Positions 1-12,700 of a DNA stretch of 64,000 nucleotides are shown here, piece after piece; position 1 is the stretch's first letter, and each line of letters starts with the position of its first letter. The position numbers and the translations under genes were made by a program. The stretch comes from Mesocentrotus franciscanus (Eukaryota; Echinodermata; Echinoidea; Camarodonta; Strongylocentrotidae). The notes beneath the pieces were generated by a model. That model was not told the origin of the DNA, did not search any database, and saw only the letters and a program-made list of their open reading frames with translations. The DNA lies in NCBI GenBank assembly GCA_037976565.1, contig CP137679.1:8539973-8603972 (forward strand). The letters run 5' to 3'.

Positions 1-76
1 AATTTTAAAATCTGCCTGCTCATCTCTTTTTTCTTGTTCACTCTTTCCGCTTTAGTTACTTCCGTCGACTTTCGAT

Positions 77-100
77 GGGGGGAGAGGGGGGGGGGGAGGG
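77..100 (+). other. G-run with G-quadruplex potential
   Basis: Six G, AGA, eleven G, A, GGG: enough consecutive G runs for an intramolecular quadruplex. Confidence 0.6.
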
Positions 101-245
101 TCAAGTGCCCATCGTGAGAACCATATATACACCACTGGCTCGGTGGATAAAGTAATGATCTTGAAACCGTAAAGTCTATGCCTCAAAATCAAGTCGATGC
201 ACTAATGCCCTTCTCTTGGTAATCAATAAATTCTCAAAAGCCATT

Positions 246-505
246 CATTATGATGATTATAATTTCTGTTCCTTATAAAGCGCTCTGACAAAAGCGCTTA
301 GAGTGTAATTATTACCCCGTTCACTGGATTTCATGAATATTCTGCACATTACATCACACATTCTTTACTCCATGGGGAGCATTTCAGCTAGTCGCCATTT
401 TAAGGGCACGCACATTCTAATCCAACCACAATACCCATTAGGTACTCCTTTATCACCTGAGTGGAGGGGAGCAATGTAGATAAAATGCCTTGCTCAATGA
501 CCAGA
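246..505 (-). mobile_element. tRNA-derived SINE copy, minus strand, head missing
   Basis: Read on the minus strand, this matches the SINE body: GCAAGGCATTTTATCTACAT, AATGCTCCCCATGGAGT, ACGGGGTAATAATTAC, CTAAGCGCTTTTGTCAGAGC and CGCTTTATAAGGAAC, then an ATT/ATC-rich tail near 246-262. The tRNA-like head was not found, so this is a 5'-truncated copy. Confidence 0.7.
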
Positions 506-540
506 CTACGAAAACTTCTCTATTTTCCATATATCCCCCA

Positions 541-592
541 AACACACACACGCACTCACACACCGACACGCACACACACACACACACACACC
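541..592 (+). repeat. CA microsatellite, impure
   Basis: ACACACAC runs are broken by CG and CT. The Val/Cys-rich and Thr/His-rich frames over it are artefacts. Confidence 0.85.
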
Positions 593-2257
593 TTCCCTTT
601 GATATCTTTAGCCAAACTTTTCCTCGTCTCTTTTTTGTAAACATAACAGTATTTAAAAGGTCGTCTCTCTCACCGTCAATGATCATGGGATGAATATTTC
701 ATTAGGATGTATCTACAAAGATTAAAAAACAGTTACAACGAAGAAATCGAGGATTTTAATCACACATCATGACCTACCAATTTGATCATATCGATGGTTT
801 TAAAAACTAATTTGTCAAATAATGGGACACCCTGCTACAGATTTGACGCAAAGAAAGCTACAATTTCAACAGATATATGCGACTTTGATCGACGTCCAGA
901 TTTCAAGATTGCACACGAACAGCAGCGTCCAGCCAAGGAGGGGACAGTGCTGCCAATGGGGTAAGGGTGTCACTAGATGCATACAATGAGAAAGAATGCG
1001 GCCATCGAAAGGGGTAGGATGTTGGAAGGGGTCGAGTAATCTCATTTTTAAATCACCTTCACCTCCCCCCCTTTTTTTCTCTCTCTCTTACTGTTTTTTT
1101 CACCATTGGATAAGGGCACGTGCCTTTGCCCACGAATGCTATTGTTTAACAAACCTACACCAATCACTCCTATCTCTTCTTTTGATGACAGTGAAGTAAA
1201 GAAGACATTTCTTTTCATAAAATTCTCATGTCTATTAAGGCGACAATCACTACCTGACTTATACAATATGTCTGAATTCTTGATGACCTTTCCACAGTGC
1301 TTCAGCTTGATTTATTTTCTCAAAAATGCATCCATCTCCCTGACACCTGCTCCCTGTCGAGGCTTATGATTCCATCGGAAATCGAAAATTAATTTCGCAT
1401 TTTGAATCGTCTCCCATCAATTGGGTCATTGTCAGAACGATTCTGTAAAGGGCGGTGGTCAAATGGTTCCAAATTAGCGACTGCCTCTAGAACTCAAATT
1501 GTCTAGTTTTAGCACAAAAGGCAGTCATTTGTAGTCGTATAAAGATTTTTTTACAATATACATGTATGTATTAAAGATGTTAGATCTTTCTTTTAAAATA
1601 AATCACCATATTTCAAGATCTTTCATCTCATGAATGTTGAAATACAAATTTGGCAAACTTGAGAGAAGGGTTGTGTGATCACTCCTTAGCAATTTCATTG
1701 GGCAACTTTTAGTTCTTATTGATATCAAGATAAACATCTCCCATCGTCAGTTCAGAAATATAGGATCAGGAACGTTGTTAGACTACTTTGAATGAAGGTA
1801 TTATTTGCATAGAAATTAAGACCAAAACAAACATATCACATCAACCTCGAAATTGCCTTATCATTTATATTTGACTAGACATTATTTTCTCAACTTTGCC
1901 AGCAGTAATAAAAAAGAAATGTAATCCGACGAGTATAAAAGAAAGATCATGGACATTTGCAACATGCCGACAATGTTCTAAATTTCGAAATTTGCCGATA
2001 GCGACACCTCTCTTTAAAATATAAATATCGATTCTTACATGTCGTACAAAATATTGCAATATGAAAGCTATCACCCTGTTAAAACGACAGCTGCCGTATA
2101 ATCTGAAGAAAGAATTAGATTGGAAAAAAAATGTATGCTTTACAGCGTACCGGGTAGAATCTGTGACAACAGTCTGCGACATTACCAAATGATCATTGGA
2201 TTAAGACAATGTGATGGGTAGAATTGATGTGCCATTTCTGAGCTCGCCACCTCCCAC
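593..2257. other. No gene seen
   Basis: AT-rich unique-looking DNA. It contains a pyrimidine-rich patch at 1060-1100 and the palindrome GGCACGTGCC at 1115-1124. ORFs are short and unrecognised. Confidence 0.5.
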
Positions 2258-2278
2258 CCACACACACACACACACACA
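2258..2278 (+). repeat. CA microsatellite
   Basis: About ten CA units. Confidence 0.85.
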
Positions 2279-2539
2279 AAAATGATATATGGTTTTCTCT
2301 CTTTTTTCAAACCACCAACGTCCCTCTGTTGGCGATGAATTATTGTTGGAAGAAACGCCCACCTGTCGGATAAATGGATGAGTCTGTTATCACAAACTTT
2401 ACTCTCCGTCGCCAGAGCGAAGTGACTGTGTGTGGCCATATATCATTGGATCACGCTCTGACACGGCTGCCATTCAAGCTGGAGAAAAAGCGCGAAAAAG
2501 ATCATTCTTTACGAGTAAAAACCCACGGGCGGACACAGC

Positions 2540-2758
2540 AGAGAGGAGCAGACGACACAAACACTTCCCGCCATCATCTTCCCGCCACTAAAAGTCATCA
2601 AACCGCGCCAACACGATTTTTATCAAGTAGAATATTTCACCATCCTCTAAAAGAAAGAAAGAATTAAAGGCTCGAGAGTACCGAGGACATTTTCCCGCCC
2701 CCTCCTGGACCAATTTTCTTTTGCAAACTAGCAAGACATCCCTCCATATTTGGTAAGT
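2540..2758 (+). promoter_or_regulatory. Candidate promoter-like patch with three E2F-type sites
   Basis: TTCCCGCC occurs three times, at 2565-2572, 2579-2586 and 2692-2699. A CCAAT lies near 2709 and a strong donor-like GGTAAGTAA begins at 2752. The patch is GC-richer than its flanks. It could be the start of an unidentified transcript. No partner exon was found. Confidence 0.3.
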
Positions 2759-4495
2759 AAAATTAACATTTCTACCAATTTCCAACACTGTGGTCTTTTT
2801 AAAATCTTGTAGTTAGCTCTTACTTGGCTTCAAGCATTGCTCATAATATATCTATGTCATTTTTCATGACAGATTTTTTTCTTTCTCAGTCACAATTACG
2901 ATGACACTACCTCATCATAAAATAGAGCCTCGCACAGGTAAGCAATACTGTTCGCGGGTGAGGATGGTATCTAACGGGGCGGGCTTAGTGTGGTCTCGCA
3001 TTTTGCTACATAGGTGCGAACTTTTTAATCAAGTTTTCATCAAGAACACTTAAGGATGGTGATGGGAAGAGGAGACCGGTATCAACCTCTATGATCTCTT
3101 AAAAAGGGTATGGACACTTACTTCTCAAGAGGTCACACACTTCGTTGACAGCACTGCCCTTTTAGACACTTTCAGTATTGATTTATAACCTAACAAACCT
3201 GCCCACTGACATTATCATTGCTTTGTTGAAAGGAGACATATCTCTAATTACTGCTTTGCATACCAATCTTCATCATTTCTTTGCAATCTCCCCTCTTTAT
3301 CATGGTAAACGAGCATTCCGGTTGAAAAGATCTTAAGTTCTTGTTTTATATTCTCTTCCGTAAGCAAGAGCAATAACGTCAACGTGTTTTAAGTACCTTT
3401 TATCGCTGCACCATTTCAATAATCTGCAAAATAAACAGGGGAAAAATATCACCCAAGCACAGAATATCTTGTAAACGCCATTAAAGTGTCTCGGGTAAAG
3501 TGTTTACGAGTAAGGAACCATCTAGTTTGTGACTTATAAAATATTTTAATTGCAAAATTTATTTCTAGACAAGTAGATCAGTATTGGAACGTAAGGCGTG
3601 GGAGTTCGCCTGCTTAATGTAAAGTTCTTCAACAGCTCTATAATACCTTTGAGGAATCCATTAGAAAATGTGTTGTTGGATTATACCCAACGGCCAAGTT
3701 GTTAACTGTGATGCTTTGCCCTAAATGTATACATAGATAAAAACTTTAAATGTGAGAAACCTAAAGAAAATTAATTCACTTTATTTTTTAATTTGTTGTT
3801 GCAACCTTTAAGAAGCTTCATACGTTTTATTACTTATTTAATTGTTACCCTTTTAAAATAATACTTGCTTTTATTTGATTAATTTTATCATTCATTCATA
3901 CTTTTTTTTTGTAATGTATTTATTTGTGACAGTGATAACATGTTTCTATGTATAGCTATACAATTCGAATAGATTCTCAAAGTGTTTTCCTTATCAATCT
4001 TTTCAAAGGTCTTTATTCACTAATGCTGATATGCCCGTATAAAGCATGCAGAACTTGGCTTTGTGGTTAAATAACCATGCATTAGCAGGAGTGCCCCCAA
4101 TATATCAAGTCAATTCAATTCTTCATTTAAAAGTAACATCTATTTTTTTCAGTCATTATTTTTTTTTCATATTTGATATAGGGTTTCGAAAAAATAAATC
4201 TTTACAAAGTGCCATATGATTTTTAAAAATGTGATTACATGCAGGTTAGAAGACGTAAGAACCATTAAAGCAAGGGGCTTGTGTCGGATACATCTAAATG
4301 AGATATGTAATTGATGTAGAAGCACGTGACATTCCTTTAATACAAAAGGAGACACGCTGCATTACTGAACTTGACAAATCCTGAATTGCAATATTAATGA
4401 TACATGTGTATTTTAAACACTGATCTCTCTCATAAAACTAGTCTTATGTCAGGATGTTGTTATCATGGTTATCTTGATTTCAAGTAGCGTTTGAC
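2759..4495. other. No gene seen
   Basis: AT-rich sequence without a supported exon, repeat array or RNA gene. Confidence 0.5.
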
Positions 4496-5021
4496 TTAAA
4501 GGTACTGTATCCCTTTTGCAGCCAACATCAAATTATGTTGGACTTTGCATGAATTATGAATATGTCACGTATGTCCTATCTGTAAAATTTAGACATGTAG
4601 CAGTGCCTTAGTATTCAAATTATGCAAGGAAACCCGTTTACTTTCTAGACTTCACTGTCAGACACTATTGAGTGAGTGAGTGACTTCTTTCTTTCTTTGG
4701 TAATAACATACAAAAAACTGAGCAGTAAAGGTACATGAGCATTTTTCTATATCAATAACCCACTTCCTGTAATGGCCAACATTAAACTGATTGCATCTTT
4801 GCGCAGCAAAAAACATACGACCATTCGGTACAAGGGTCTGAAAATCAGTCTATTTACTAAAGTGATTGCAATCACTAAATTTGATTCGACAACTAATTGT
4901 CGTTATTTTCCCACAAAAAGATGTTTTCAAGCCCTTTCTTTTTAAATTAGTATTATCTTTCGAATGCATTGGAATTCAACCTCTTTTTGTTTGGGCCTGC
5001 AAATGGGACATAGTACCTTAA
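4496..5021 (+). mobile_element. MITE, family A copy 1, flanked by TTAA
   Basis: The element starts TTAAAGGTACTGTATCCC, and its end is the imperfect inverse, TGGGACATAGTACCTTAA. It is about 0.5 kb and non-coding. It is colinear with 44652-45186 across its whole length, sharing for example GAATTATGAATATGTCA and AACCCGTTTACTT. The TTAA flank suggests a piggyBac-like insertion preference, but the target site is not proven. Confidence 0.8.
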
Positions 5022-5319
5022 AAAGGCACTTACGTACCCTTGCCTCTCCGAACCCTGGGGTAAGAATATATCGATTTATATGGTTGCTGTCCGCACACAG
5101 GATTAGGAAGTTCTTAATTTAACTTTCTGTGATATCAGAAAGGAAAAGGAGAACAAAGTGAATAAGTATTGGTACCTTCGCGATTTGATCTATCCATCGA
5201 ACAGCGACATATTAAATACTTTGATACCATTGCCGTAGGATGTCACTGATTATGTTGTCGTGTCAGGCTGGTTAAGATATGAGGTCGTACACCGCGGCTG
5301 TTTTTTTATATAATGACAT

Positions 5320-5464
5320 TAGTGTAATACGCTTTGTATTTTCTGTATCTTATCACACATAGCTCAGTTTATACGCGTAGGGCCTTTGTTGCGGCCAGTT
5401 GCTGTACATTTACACGCTATTTGATAAAACGCCGTGGTTTACCGCTTTATATCTGAACGAGTCT
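5320..5464 (+). repeat. CGCG-containing dispersed repeat, copy 1
   Basis: This is a ~145 bp block with GTGTAATACGC, TATACGCGTAGGGCCTTTGT, GTGGTTTACCGC and ATATCTGAACG. It is shared with 14211-14366 (same strand) and about 61165-61310 (opposite strand). Confidence 0.65.
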
Positions 5465-5580
5465 ACAGAGTCCGTAATGTAGAAAATGTGTTTGTCGATT
5501 TAGGAATTTACGACGGGGATAAAAAAAAGATGATCATCCAGGAAGATTATATACAAGTAGATATTTAAAAATTGACCATG

Positions 5581-5656
5581 ATGATGAGGAGGAGTGATGA
5601 TGATGATGATGATGATAATGAAGATTATAATAAAAATGATGATGATAATAATAATG

Positions 5657-5695
<39 letters not shown>

Positions 5696-5945
5696 TTAAT
5701 GACGATAATAATGACGATAATAATAATAATGATAGTAATGATAATGATACTACTACTACTACTAATAATAACAATCACAATGATATATATATATTTGTAG
5801 CGCTTATATCCATTACGCAAGGTGCTCAAACCGCTCAAATGTTACCCCGGGTGTAGCAAGTCAACCGATTTCGGTGCTCACAGCATTCAAGGAATTCCTT
5901 CCTCCCGGTGGCACATGCAGATCATTGCCTTACCGATTTGATTCG
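5581..5945 (-). mobile_element. Diverged SINE copy, minus strand, with an expanded AAT/GAT tail
   Basis: On the minus strand the region 5790-5940 resembles the 3' half of the SINE (GGAATTCCTTGAATGCTGTG, CCCGGGGTAACA, GAGCACCTTGCG, ATAAGCGCTACA). The simple-sequence tail has grown into about 200 bp of mixed AAT, GAT and ACT triplets (5581-5784). The hydrophobic Ile-rich and Asn/Asp-rich frames across it are translation artefacts. Confidence 0.6.
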
Positions 5946-8429
5946 ATTTGATTTGATTTATTTGATATATCATTAATGGTGTGAAAAGGAAACATAGTTT
6001 TCATCAGATTTTAGTAATATTGCCTCGAATTGCATCGTTTAAGTACTAATATTGACGCATTTTCATAAACTGCAAAAGCTTTCTGTATTTACAAAAGAAA
6101 ATCAATCAGCTTTATCAAAGTATGTAACTGAATACCAATTGCCTACACGTTTGAAGTGAACCCCGCTTTGTATTATTTGTTTTAACAGAAAGGAAAGGGC
6201 AGAAATATATCACCCCTTATGTCGATACCGATTTAAATGTCTCCTTTGCCTATACAAAAAATGTTCAGAGCTTTCGTTTCCTTTGTAATGTTGGTTTTTT
6301 CCCTTCCAAATAACCTTGACATATAGCAAACATCGTGAAGCATTTCATGCTAAATCTTTTGCGACAATAATTTGTACAGAGAATGTTGGAGAAAAGGGCA
6401 GGTTGTACTACTTTGGTCAAGAATAAGCACACATTATGTACATGGTAGAAGAGTTGATTTGCGACAGACGCGAGAGAACCTTTAGACATCTTGAAACCAA
6501 AGAAAGAGAAGAGAGAGGGAGAGGGTGAATGAAGAATAGATGGAGAAAGAGAGAAAGAAAAGATAGATAGATAGGGAGTGAGAGAGATAGAGGGACGGAG
6601 GGGGAATATGTCGTCGTTTGTTGTGAAATAAAAGATAAAAGCAACCGAGTTTTAATATAAGTGGCTTTACCAAAACAGAAAATACGATTTCGATGCCATT
6701 TGAAACTCATTTTCTTTCAGGCATTACAATGATTGGCCAAGATGGCACCGCAGAAGAAAATTAGGTTTTTGGATCGAGCGAAGTGTCTGAATTTTTAGAT
6801 ATGATCAAGCAAAGAGTTATTAATATTCTTCCAGTCAAATCGTTGGATGATCAAATGTCATAACTCTCGCTCTCTTTTCTCAATTTCTTAACCTTGTTAC
6901 TATAATTATATAGATGTATTTTCGCTACATTCTTCAAAGCCAGAAATATATGCTATAATTAGAAGAGGATTTGCTTAATGCATATAGATGTTCCTGATCA
7001 TCTAAATCTACGACAATCAAAGTGTACTGGTTTTCAAACATTCGGATACTGCCTATATACGTAACTAAGGCGTTTCTGTTCGCGGATTTCGCTCGCCTTC
7101 GAAATGTTACGGCAAACATGGTCATCAATCTCAGACAAGAAGATAAAGAATTCGGCGTGGAATATTCGCCAATCGAGTTTTAAAACGGGATGGGATAATC
7201 AAAGGCTCCAACTTTCCTCACGTTTCCATCACAGGCAAGAGCATTCACATGGCATTGTACTTTTACATAGCTTCCATGGAGTTTGGAAATAAATAGGTTT
7301 AGAATAATACAGGATGGATTGTGGCGAAACTTTGATGAATTTTTTTATTAGAATTGGAGGAATTATACCTTTTGGTGGTGGATTTGTGGAATTGAAGTAA
7401 TCCGTAGAAATGTTGTGATCATTGAGTTTCAGCTCATTTCGGAGAGCGCCATGATAGATTAAGGAAGTTATGAAACCATTTGTGTTTGAAAGATTATTTT
7501 CAGGTGCTCGGGAACTGCTGTTAAGGGGAGAGGGGCACCCCTAAGCGGCCCGCCTCCAATAGGCATTGTTTAGAATATCATTACCAAAACTTTCGTCCCC
7601 ATCCTATTTAAATTACGTAATAATGCAGTGGCATATCCAGCATAGGGTGGAGCCGCCGTGTATCCTTCTGTTCCAGTGAGGGCCCAGAAGAAATATTCAA
7701 TAAAAATTGCAGAGGGTCTAAAGCTCGCAGCGTTACTCTGGTATACATCGCCCCTATTTATCAATGTTGTGGCTACGTCACTGTTGTGATTACTGTTCAC
7801 AACTCAATTGCAACATTCGTTATCAAGGTATCAATCTGCGAGAGAACGAAGCGATCGGGAAGATTCTGGGGAGAGTTTCCCTTTTCCCCTCTTACATATG
7901 TCACTTTTTCATATTCCATGTGTCCTCTTAAATGCCCCTTTCAGCATCAAGCATGTCAACTTTTAATTTCCTTTTATAACTTTGTTTAAATCTATAAAAT
8001 TCAAGGTCTGGAGACATTTGGGATTATAGTATTTTCAGAAACAATAATCTTCCGGAAATGCCTCATAAAACATTATTGTGATCAATAAAATATCGTGATT
8101 ACGCAGAAAAAATGTTATTAGTGCATAAAGAGGGCATGTTTATATTCAGACCAGTACATTTATGTGGCTGAGAGAAAAGATTACAACCATTATAATTGCA
8201 CTCATCGCAGCTAATACTTTCATCGCTTTATTGACAGCTTAATGTACGTTTAAAAGGATTGTGAAGGGAAGATATAAAGATTTGATTGGGTGATTGTTGG
8301 TCACATGATATTCAATAAATAATCTATTTAACGACTACGTCATTGAGCGTGCATTTTTAAAAACTTATATACCCCCCCCCATTTCCGTATCCCTTCTACA
8401 CCCACCTTTCACGAGTCTTAAGAATTAAG
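5946..8429. other. No gene seen apart from a purine tract
   Basis: Apart from the purine tract at 6497-6605 I see only AT-rich DNA. Around 7540-7700 there are short phrases (CAGTGGCATATCCAG, GGGGCACCCC) of the kind found at the ends of old transposons, without enough to define one. Confidence 0.45.
6497..6605 (+). repeat. GA-rich purine tract
   Basis: It is almost entirely purine on the + strand, with GATA units near 6563-6575 and a GGAGGGGG end. It is one of two large tracts with purines on this strand; most others have pyrimidines. Confidence 0.8.
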
Positions 8430-9340
8430 AATGTTATATAAAAACATGACAAAGACACTTTATTACAGTGCCAGGACCTATAACACCTGGCTATGGACGC
8501 GGTTTTTTCCCCTTCAATTTGGTGGCGCCAATGTCACATTAATAGTGTATACTAGCTATAAAATATTACTCCATTATATACTAAATCTCCGTCCAACCCC
8601 TAATCTCGTATTCCTATCATCCTCACCCTTACTGAGTGATCTAAATACCACACAGTGGGTTACAAAAGACTACCCCATCACATATTCGCCTTTCGTCCAA
8701 CCCCTATCTCTGTACCTCTTTTTGCCACACATTCCATAAATCGCCTGAAGGATGTTAAACAGAAGAAATTCATAATGACAGCGCCCGAACCTATCGCACC
8801 TGCTTATTAGCGTCTACTTTAGGAACCTGCGGCGTTTTTGTTAATTTGATACTGTACAGTGGGTATAAAATATTACCACATTAGATCCGTACCATTACCT
8901 CCTACCTCCCTGTTGGCACGCCTTATACTCTGATTCCATAAGTGGTCTTGTCAGGGATAATGAAAAATGTTTCAAACCCATAAAGTCTACAACGCCCGAA
9001 CCCATTACAACTAGATCGCGAATATTGTATTCTGCGGCGCCAATGTCACTCTGATACTGCGGAGAGGATACAAAATATTACCCCATTACATACTTGCCCT
9101 CCGTCCAACCCCTATTCTCGCACCCCTGCTGTCGCTCTTCCATAAGTGGCCTTACGAGTGTTTTATAGAAAAAGAAAGTTTATTACAGCGCTGAAACCTA
9201 TCCCACCTGTCTGAATTTCGGGATTCCGTGGCGCAAATGTTACCTTGATAGGGTATTATGGTTATAAAATATTACCTCTCTCCATCTTACACCTATTCTC
9301 GTACCCCTTCTGCCATTCCTTCTATAAGTGGTTAAATGAA
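8430..9340 (+). repeat. Degenerate tandem array of a ~200 bp unit, four to five copies
   Basis: An anchor (C)AGCGCCCGAACCTAT-like recurs at 8466, 8779, 8990 and 9186. A second anchor, TATAAAATATTACC-like, recurs at about 8557, 8659, 8862, 9067 and 9258. Steps are near 200 bp, with one short unit. Each full unit also has GGCGCCAATGTCAC, CGTCCAACCCC and CCATAAGTGG-type blocks, although not all survive in every unit. The short ORFs across it are repeat-derived. Confidence 0.75.
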
Positions 9341-9650
9341 GACATACTCCTCCTGGAGGAGCGAGTGTCAGCTAATCTTCCGGAGGAGTGCCTCTCTAAT
9401 CTGTACACACCTGGAGGAATTGACCTGTACGGGAAATGTAGATTGATGGCTATTCGGTTTAAAGACACAATCCGAGTGGTGAGGGCGACAAAACCATCGA
9501 GAAAAACAAAGATTAAATTAAATATTTGTCAATGAAATGAAACTTGTCCATAGATATTTTCTTCTGATACAAAATAATATGATCATTATGTGGCTTTAAA
9601 CTGTTAGGACCGTATTTTACTGATTCGTTTGCATCCGACCCTAGGTGTAA

Positions 9651-9710
9651 AATCACGTTTAACAAAGGAAAACATAGGCCTCAGACTAATCTCCTTTGTT
9701 AAACGTGATT
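9651..9710 (+). repeat. Perfect 19 bp hairpin with a 22 nt loop
   Basis: The left arm AATCACGTTTAACAAAGGA (9651-9669) is exactly complementary in inverse to 9692-9710. It could be a small foldback relic or a short-hairpin RNA. The pairing does not extend beyond the arms. Confidence 0.8.
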
Positions 9711-12700
9711 CTGGCAAAAGCTTAAAGCTAATCTATCTTGAGCTCTGGTATGGGAATCGTATGTTGGGAGAACATGGCTATATAATTCATTCTGGATTGT
9801 TTATCCTGCTGTAGATGTATTATTTAAACCATTAAAATAGAAACTAACTCACAAAATACTTGCTAGAAATCATCTTCAATAAACACCATAACTCTCATTT
9901 GCACATAGTGACCTGTGTTAAGCACATGGTGTCGGGCCTACTTACCTTGATTTCCATATCTTTCCATGCTCATTACTCAGCCCCTATACATTTTCTACCA
10001 AAATCGTTTGGCACATGTCATTTATTTTTTATCCTGGACATTTAGTGTCAGTTTTGTTCTATTTTGTGAGAATCAATTTTTCGATTATTACCAGGACTCA
10101 AGCTTTTATTTAAGCCGTGCGTCGGGTTTAAAATCTGAGTAGAATATGGGCCTTAAAAGATTTATTCTAAACTTTTAAAGATAGGTATCATGGCGTTCAT
10201 CTTGATAGGATTGTTCTCGTTTCCACTTCGAAAAGTAACAAAGTTCCTTTTACCACTCACGGGGCGCAAATTAAGACTCACACATGTTTTAAACTTCCTC
10301 CGTCACTGATATCCAGTGAACTGACACATCATCATAATTATGTTAGCTTCACGTACTACGTCGGGACCGCCCTTCCCGTCGAAAAAAGAAATCGATGTAG
10401 ATTACTGGGTAACATTCACGCATCGGTCAACATACCCTAATTTTCAAGAATGGTGCTCCCAATTGAAACGCTGATGAACTTGAAGTTCGAAAGCCCATAC
10501 GCACAAATTTGACATCTTATGACCATCCATCATACTTATTTGAAAATAATATTGTTTACAGTGTATATTTCAGTGAATTTCACATTACTGAATAATCATC
10601 TGAGGAATCCACTTTACCGTCTACGTAAGTTAGAAATCATAGTGGCCCTAAGGTGGATCCTTGTCGTACACCTATAACTACGTCGGAATAATTTGGTGAA
10701 ACGGAGATCGCTCATCAATCAAAGATATCGTCACTGAATATTCTTCAATGAAACAATATAATAATATGAGTTGAGGAAATAAATCGATCGTCTGAAATTG
10801 TTTTCTTGTGAAGTAATGAAGTTCATCTCTTCGAGAGAGGATTCCCTTTTGCCCTTGCCGCTCTACTTGTTTTTCAGAGTTCGGGATTGCGTAAGTGACT
10901 TAGAGTTCAAAGTCAACTACTACTTGACGGACCCAGGATTATTTTCGGGGGTCACTGACAAGTGTCGAAAATCTCTGGCAAGCAATAACATAAACAATTT
11001 TGTCTGCACACACTTCGCCTTTAAATGTTAAGGGGAATAGCCAAAGGGTAATTACGATTCAAGTTGAGTTTAACCCAAATGCCTGATGCAATTTTCACTC
11101 AAATTCACGTGAAATTTGTCGAGGGCATAATATTCTTAGAATCGTGTTTAAATCCGAAGGGTGATCAATGATATGCCCCATTCATCAATGGCGTACTCAT
11201 GTATAGTTTTTATTAGGAGATACAGCGTCGGGTGCCGTGAGAACGCCGCCTTAGGGGGATTGAGAAATGCTCCTCACAACATATCCGAATTATCAAACCA
11301 TTTCCCTGTAATCTGAGGGTTTTCTGAGTAACCTTATGATTGGATGAAGGATTTCATGGCTATGAGAAGGTATGAAATCCCTGTGATTTTTTCAATTAGT
11401 CCTCTAATTATAATGACAAGCACTTTTTTGACAGAGTAGCGACACAAACATAAAAGTGATAATGATGAAACTGGCTTGCACAATATTCATTTTAAAATAT
11501 CGTGAGTGCCTGGCATAAAAGATACAATGGTTTGTTGGGATATCTGACTGAGATTAAAATGTAGGTCTGCCCATGTCACCGGTCTGCGACATCATGATGT
11601 AGAATCTGAGTATTTCATTCAGTCTTTTAATTTCACTCATTCGATGCCCTATTTTACATTTCATTTCATGCATTAACGATTGTGTTATTATTGACTCTAC
11701 ACATATCCACCATTCCAAATACCATCCGTATTCCAGCCATGTGATTGCTTTACTTAACTAAAACATGGATTAGTGAACGCGTGCTAGCCCCAATCGAATC
11801 CTATTCCTGAAATCTAATAATTTCATTTTCGCTGCCAGGTGTCATTTCCTCTAATGGACAGTTAGAATATGTTCAAATATTGCCCCAGCCTCATGAACTG
11901 CAGTTGCCATCATTGGCACCTCGCGACATCGGTATCTTAGAGAGATTAAGTCGCTTGGCATCACCCTCTAGCGTTTCATACGACGCTTTCCTCGGTGGAC
12001 GCATTTGATCAGCAATAAATTTGATCTTTAGCTTATATTTGCATAATATCATATCGCTTACATAACCTGAATCGCTTTGGATGCAAACCGCACACATAAT
12101 CCAGTCAATATTTAAGACTGACAGGTCGATCTATCAAGATGAATATGAATAATAAGCTAATGCATTTATTTTTGTCGGTATAGTTGGACGTTATCACAGA
12201 ACGCTGAACGCGTTATATCTTCCCAAGTGAGTGAGTGGGTAGGGGGCAATGCTGCTAATATCGATTTAGAAGGAACTAAAACTCTCAAAGTCGTCATTGA
12301 TCGCATACTGTCCTTTCCAACGGGGAAAACGTGTCTGTGAAATCATTTAAAGGCCTTTTTGAATAAGGCATTGGTTCGGCAATGGAACATTGTAAGAAAC
12401 TGTCTTTTTCTGAATGGTTTAATAAATCTTACAGATTGTCTAACGTGAAATTAAGGATTCATTCAAATTATTTTTTGACAATATGAACCAAAATTTTGCA
12501 ACTGTATCGTTTTTGCCAAAATCTTCTCAAATAACGACTGTATTTCCGTTAAAAAAAGAGGGGATTATTATCCAATTTGAAAATCTGATTATCATTATGA
12601 ATAATCAACTTTCCTTCAAAAATCAAACTACAGCTACCCTTCGTTAATTCAAAGGTTAAACTAATTATTTAACATGGGAATGGAAATGTAAGAACATTTT

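Noticed and set aside
5500..5838. Poly-Ile and poly-Asn/Asp frames
   Set aside because: They are AAT/GAT triplets in the tail of a SINE copy.
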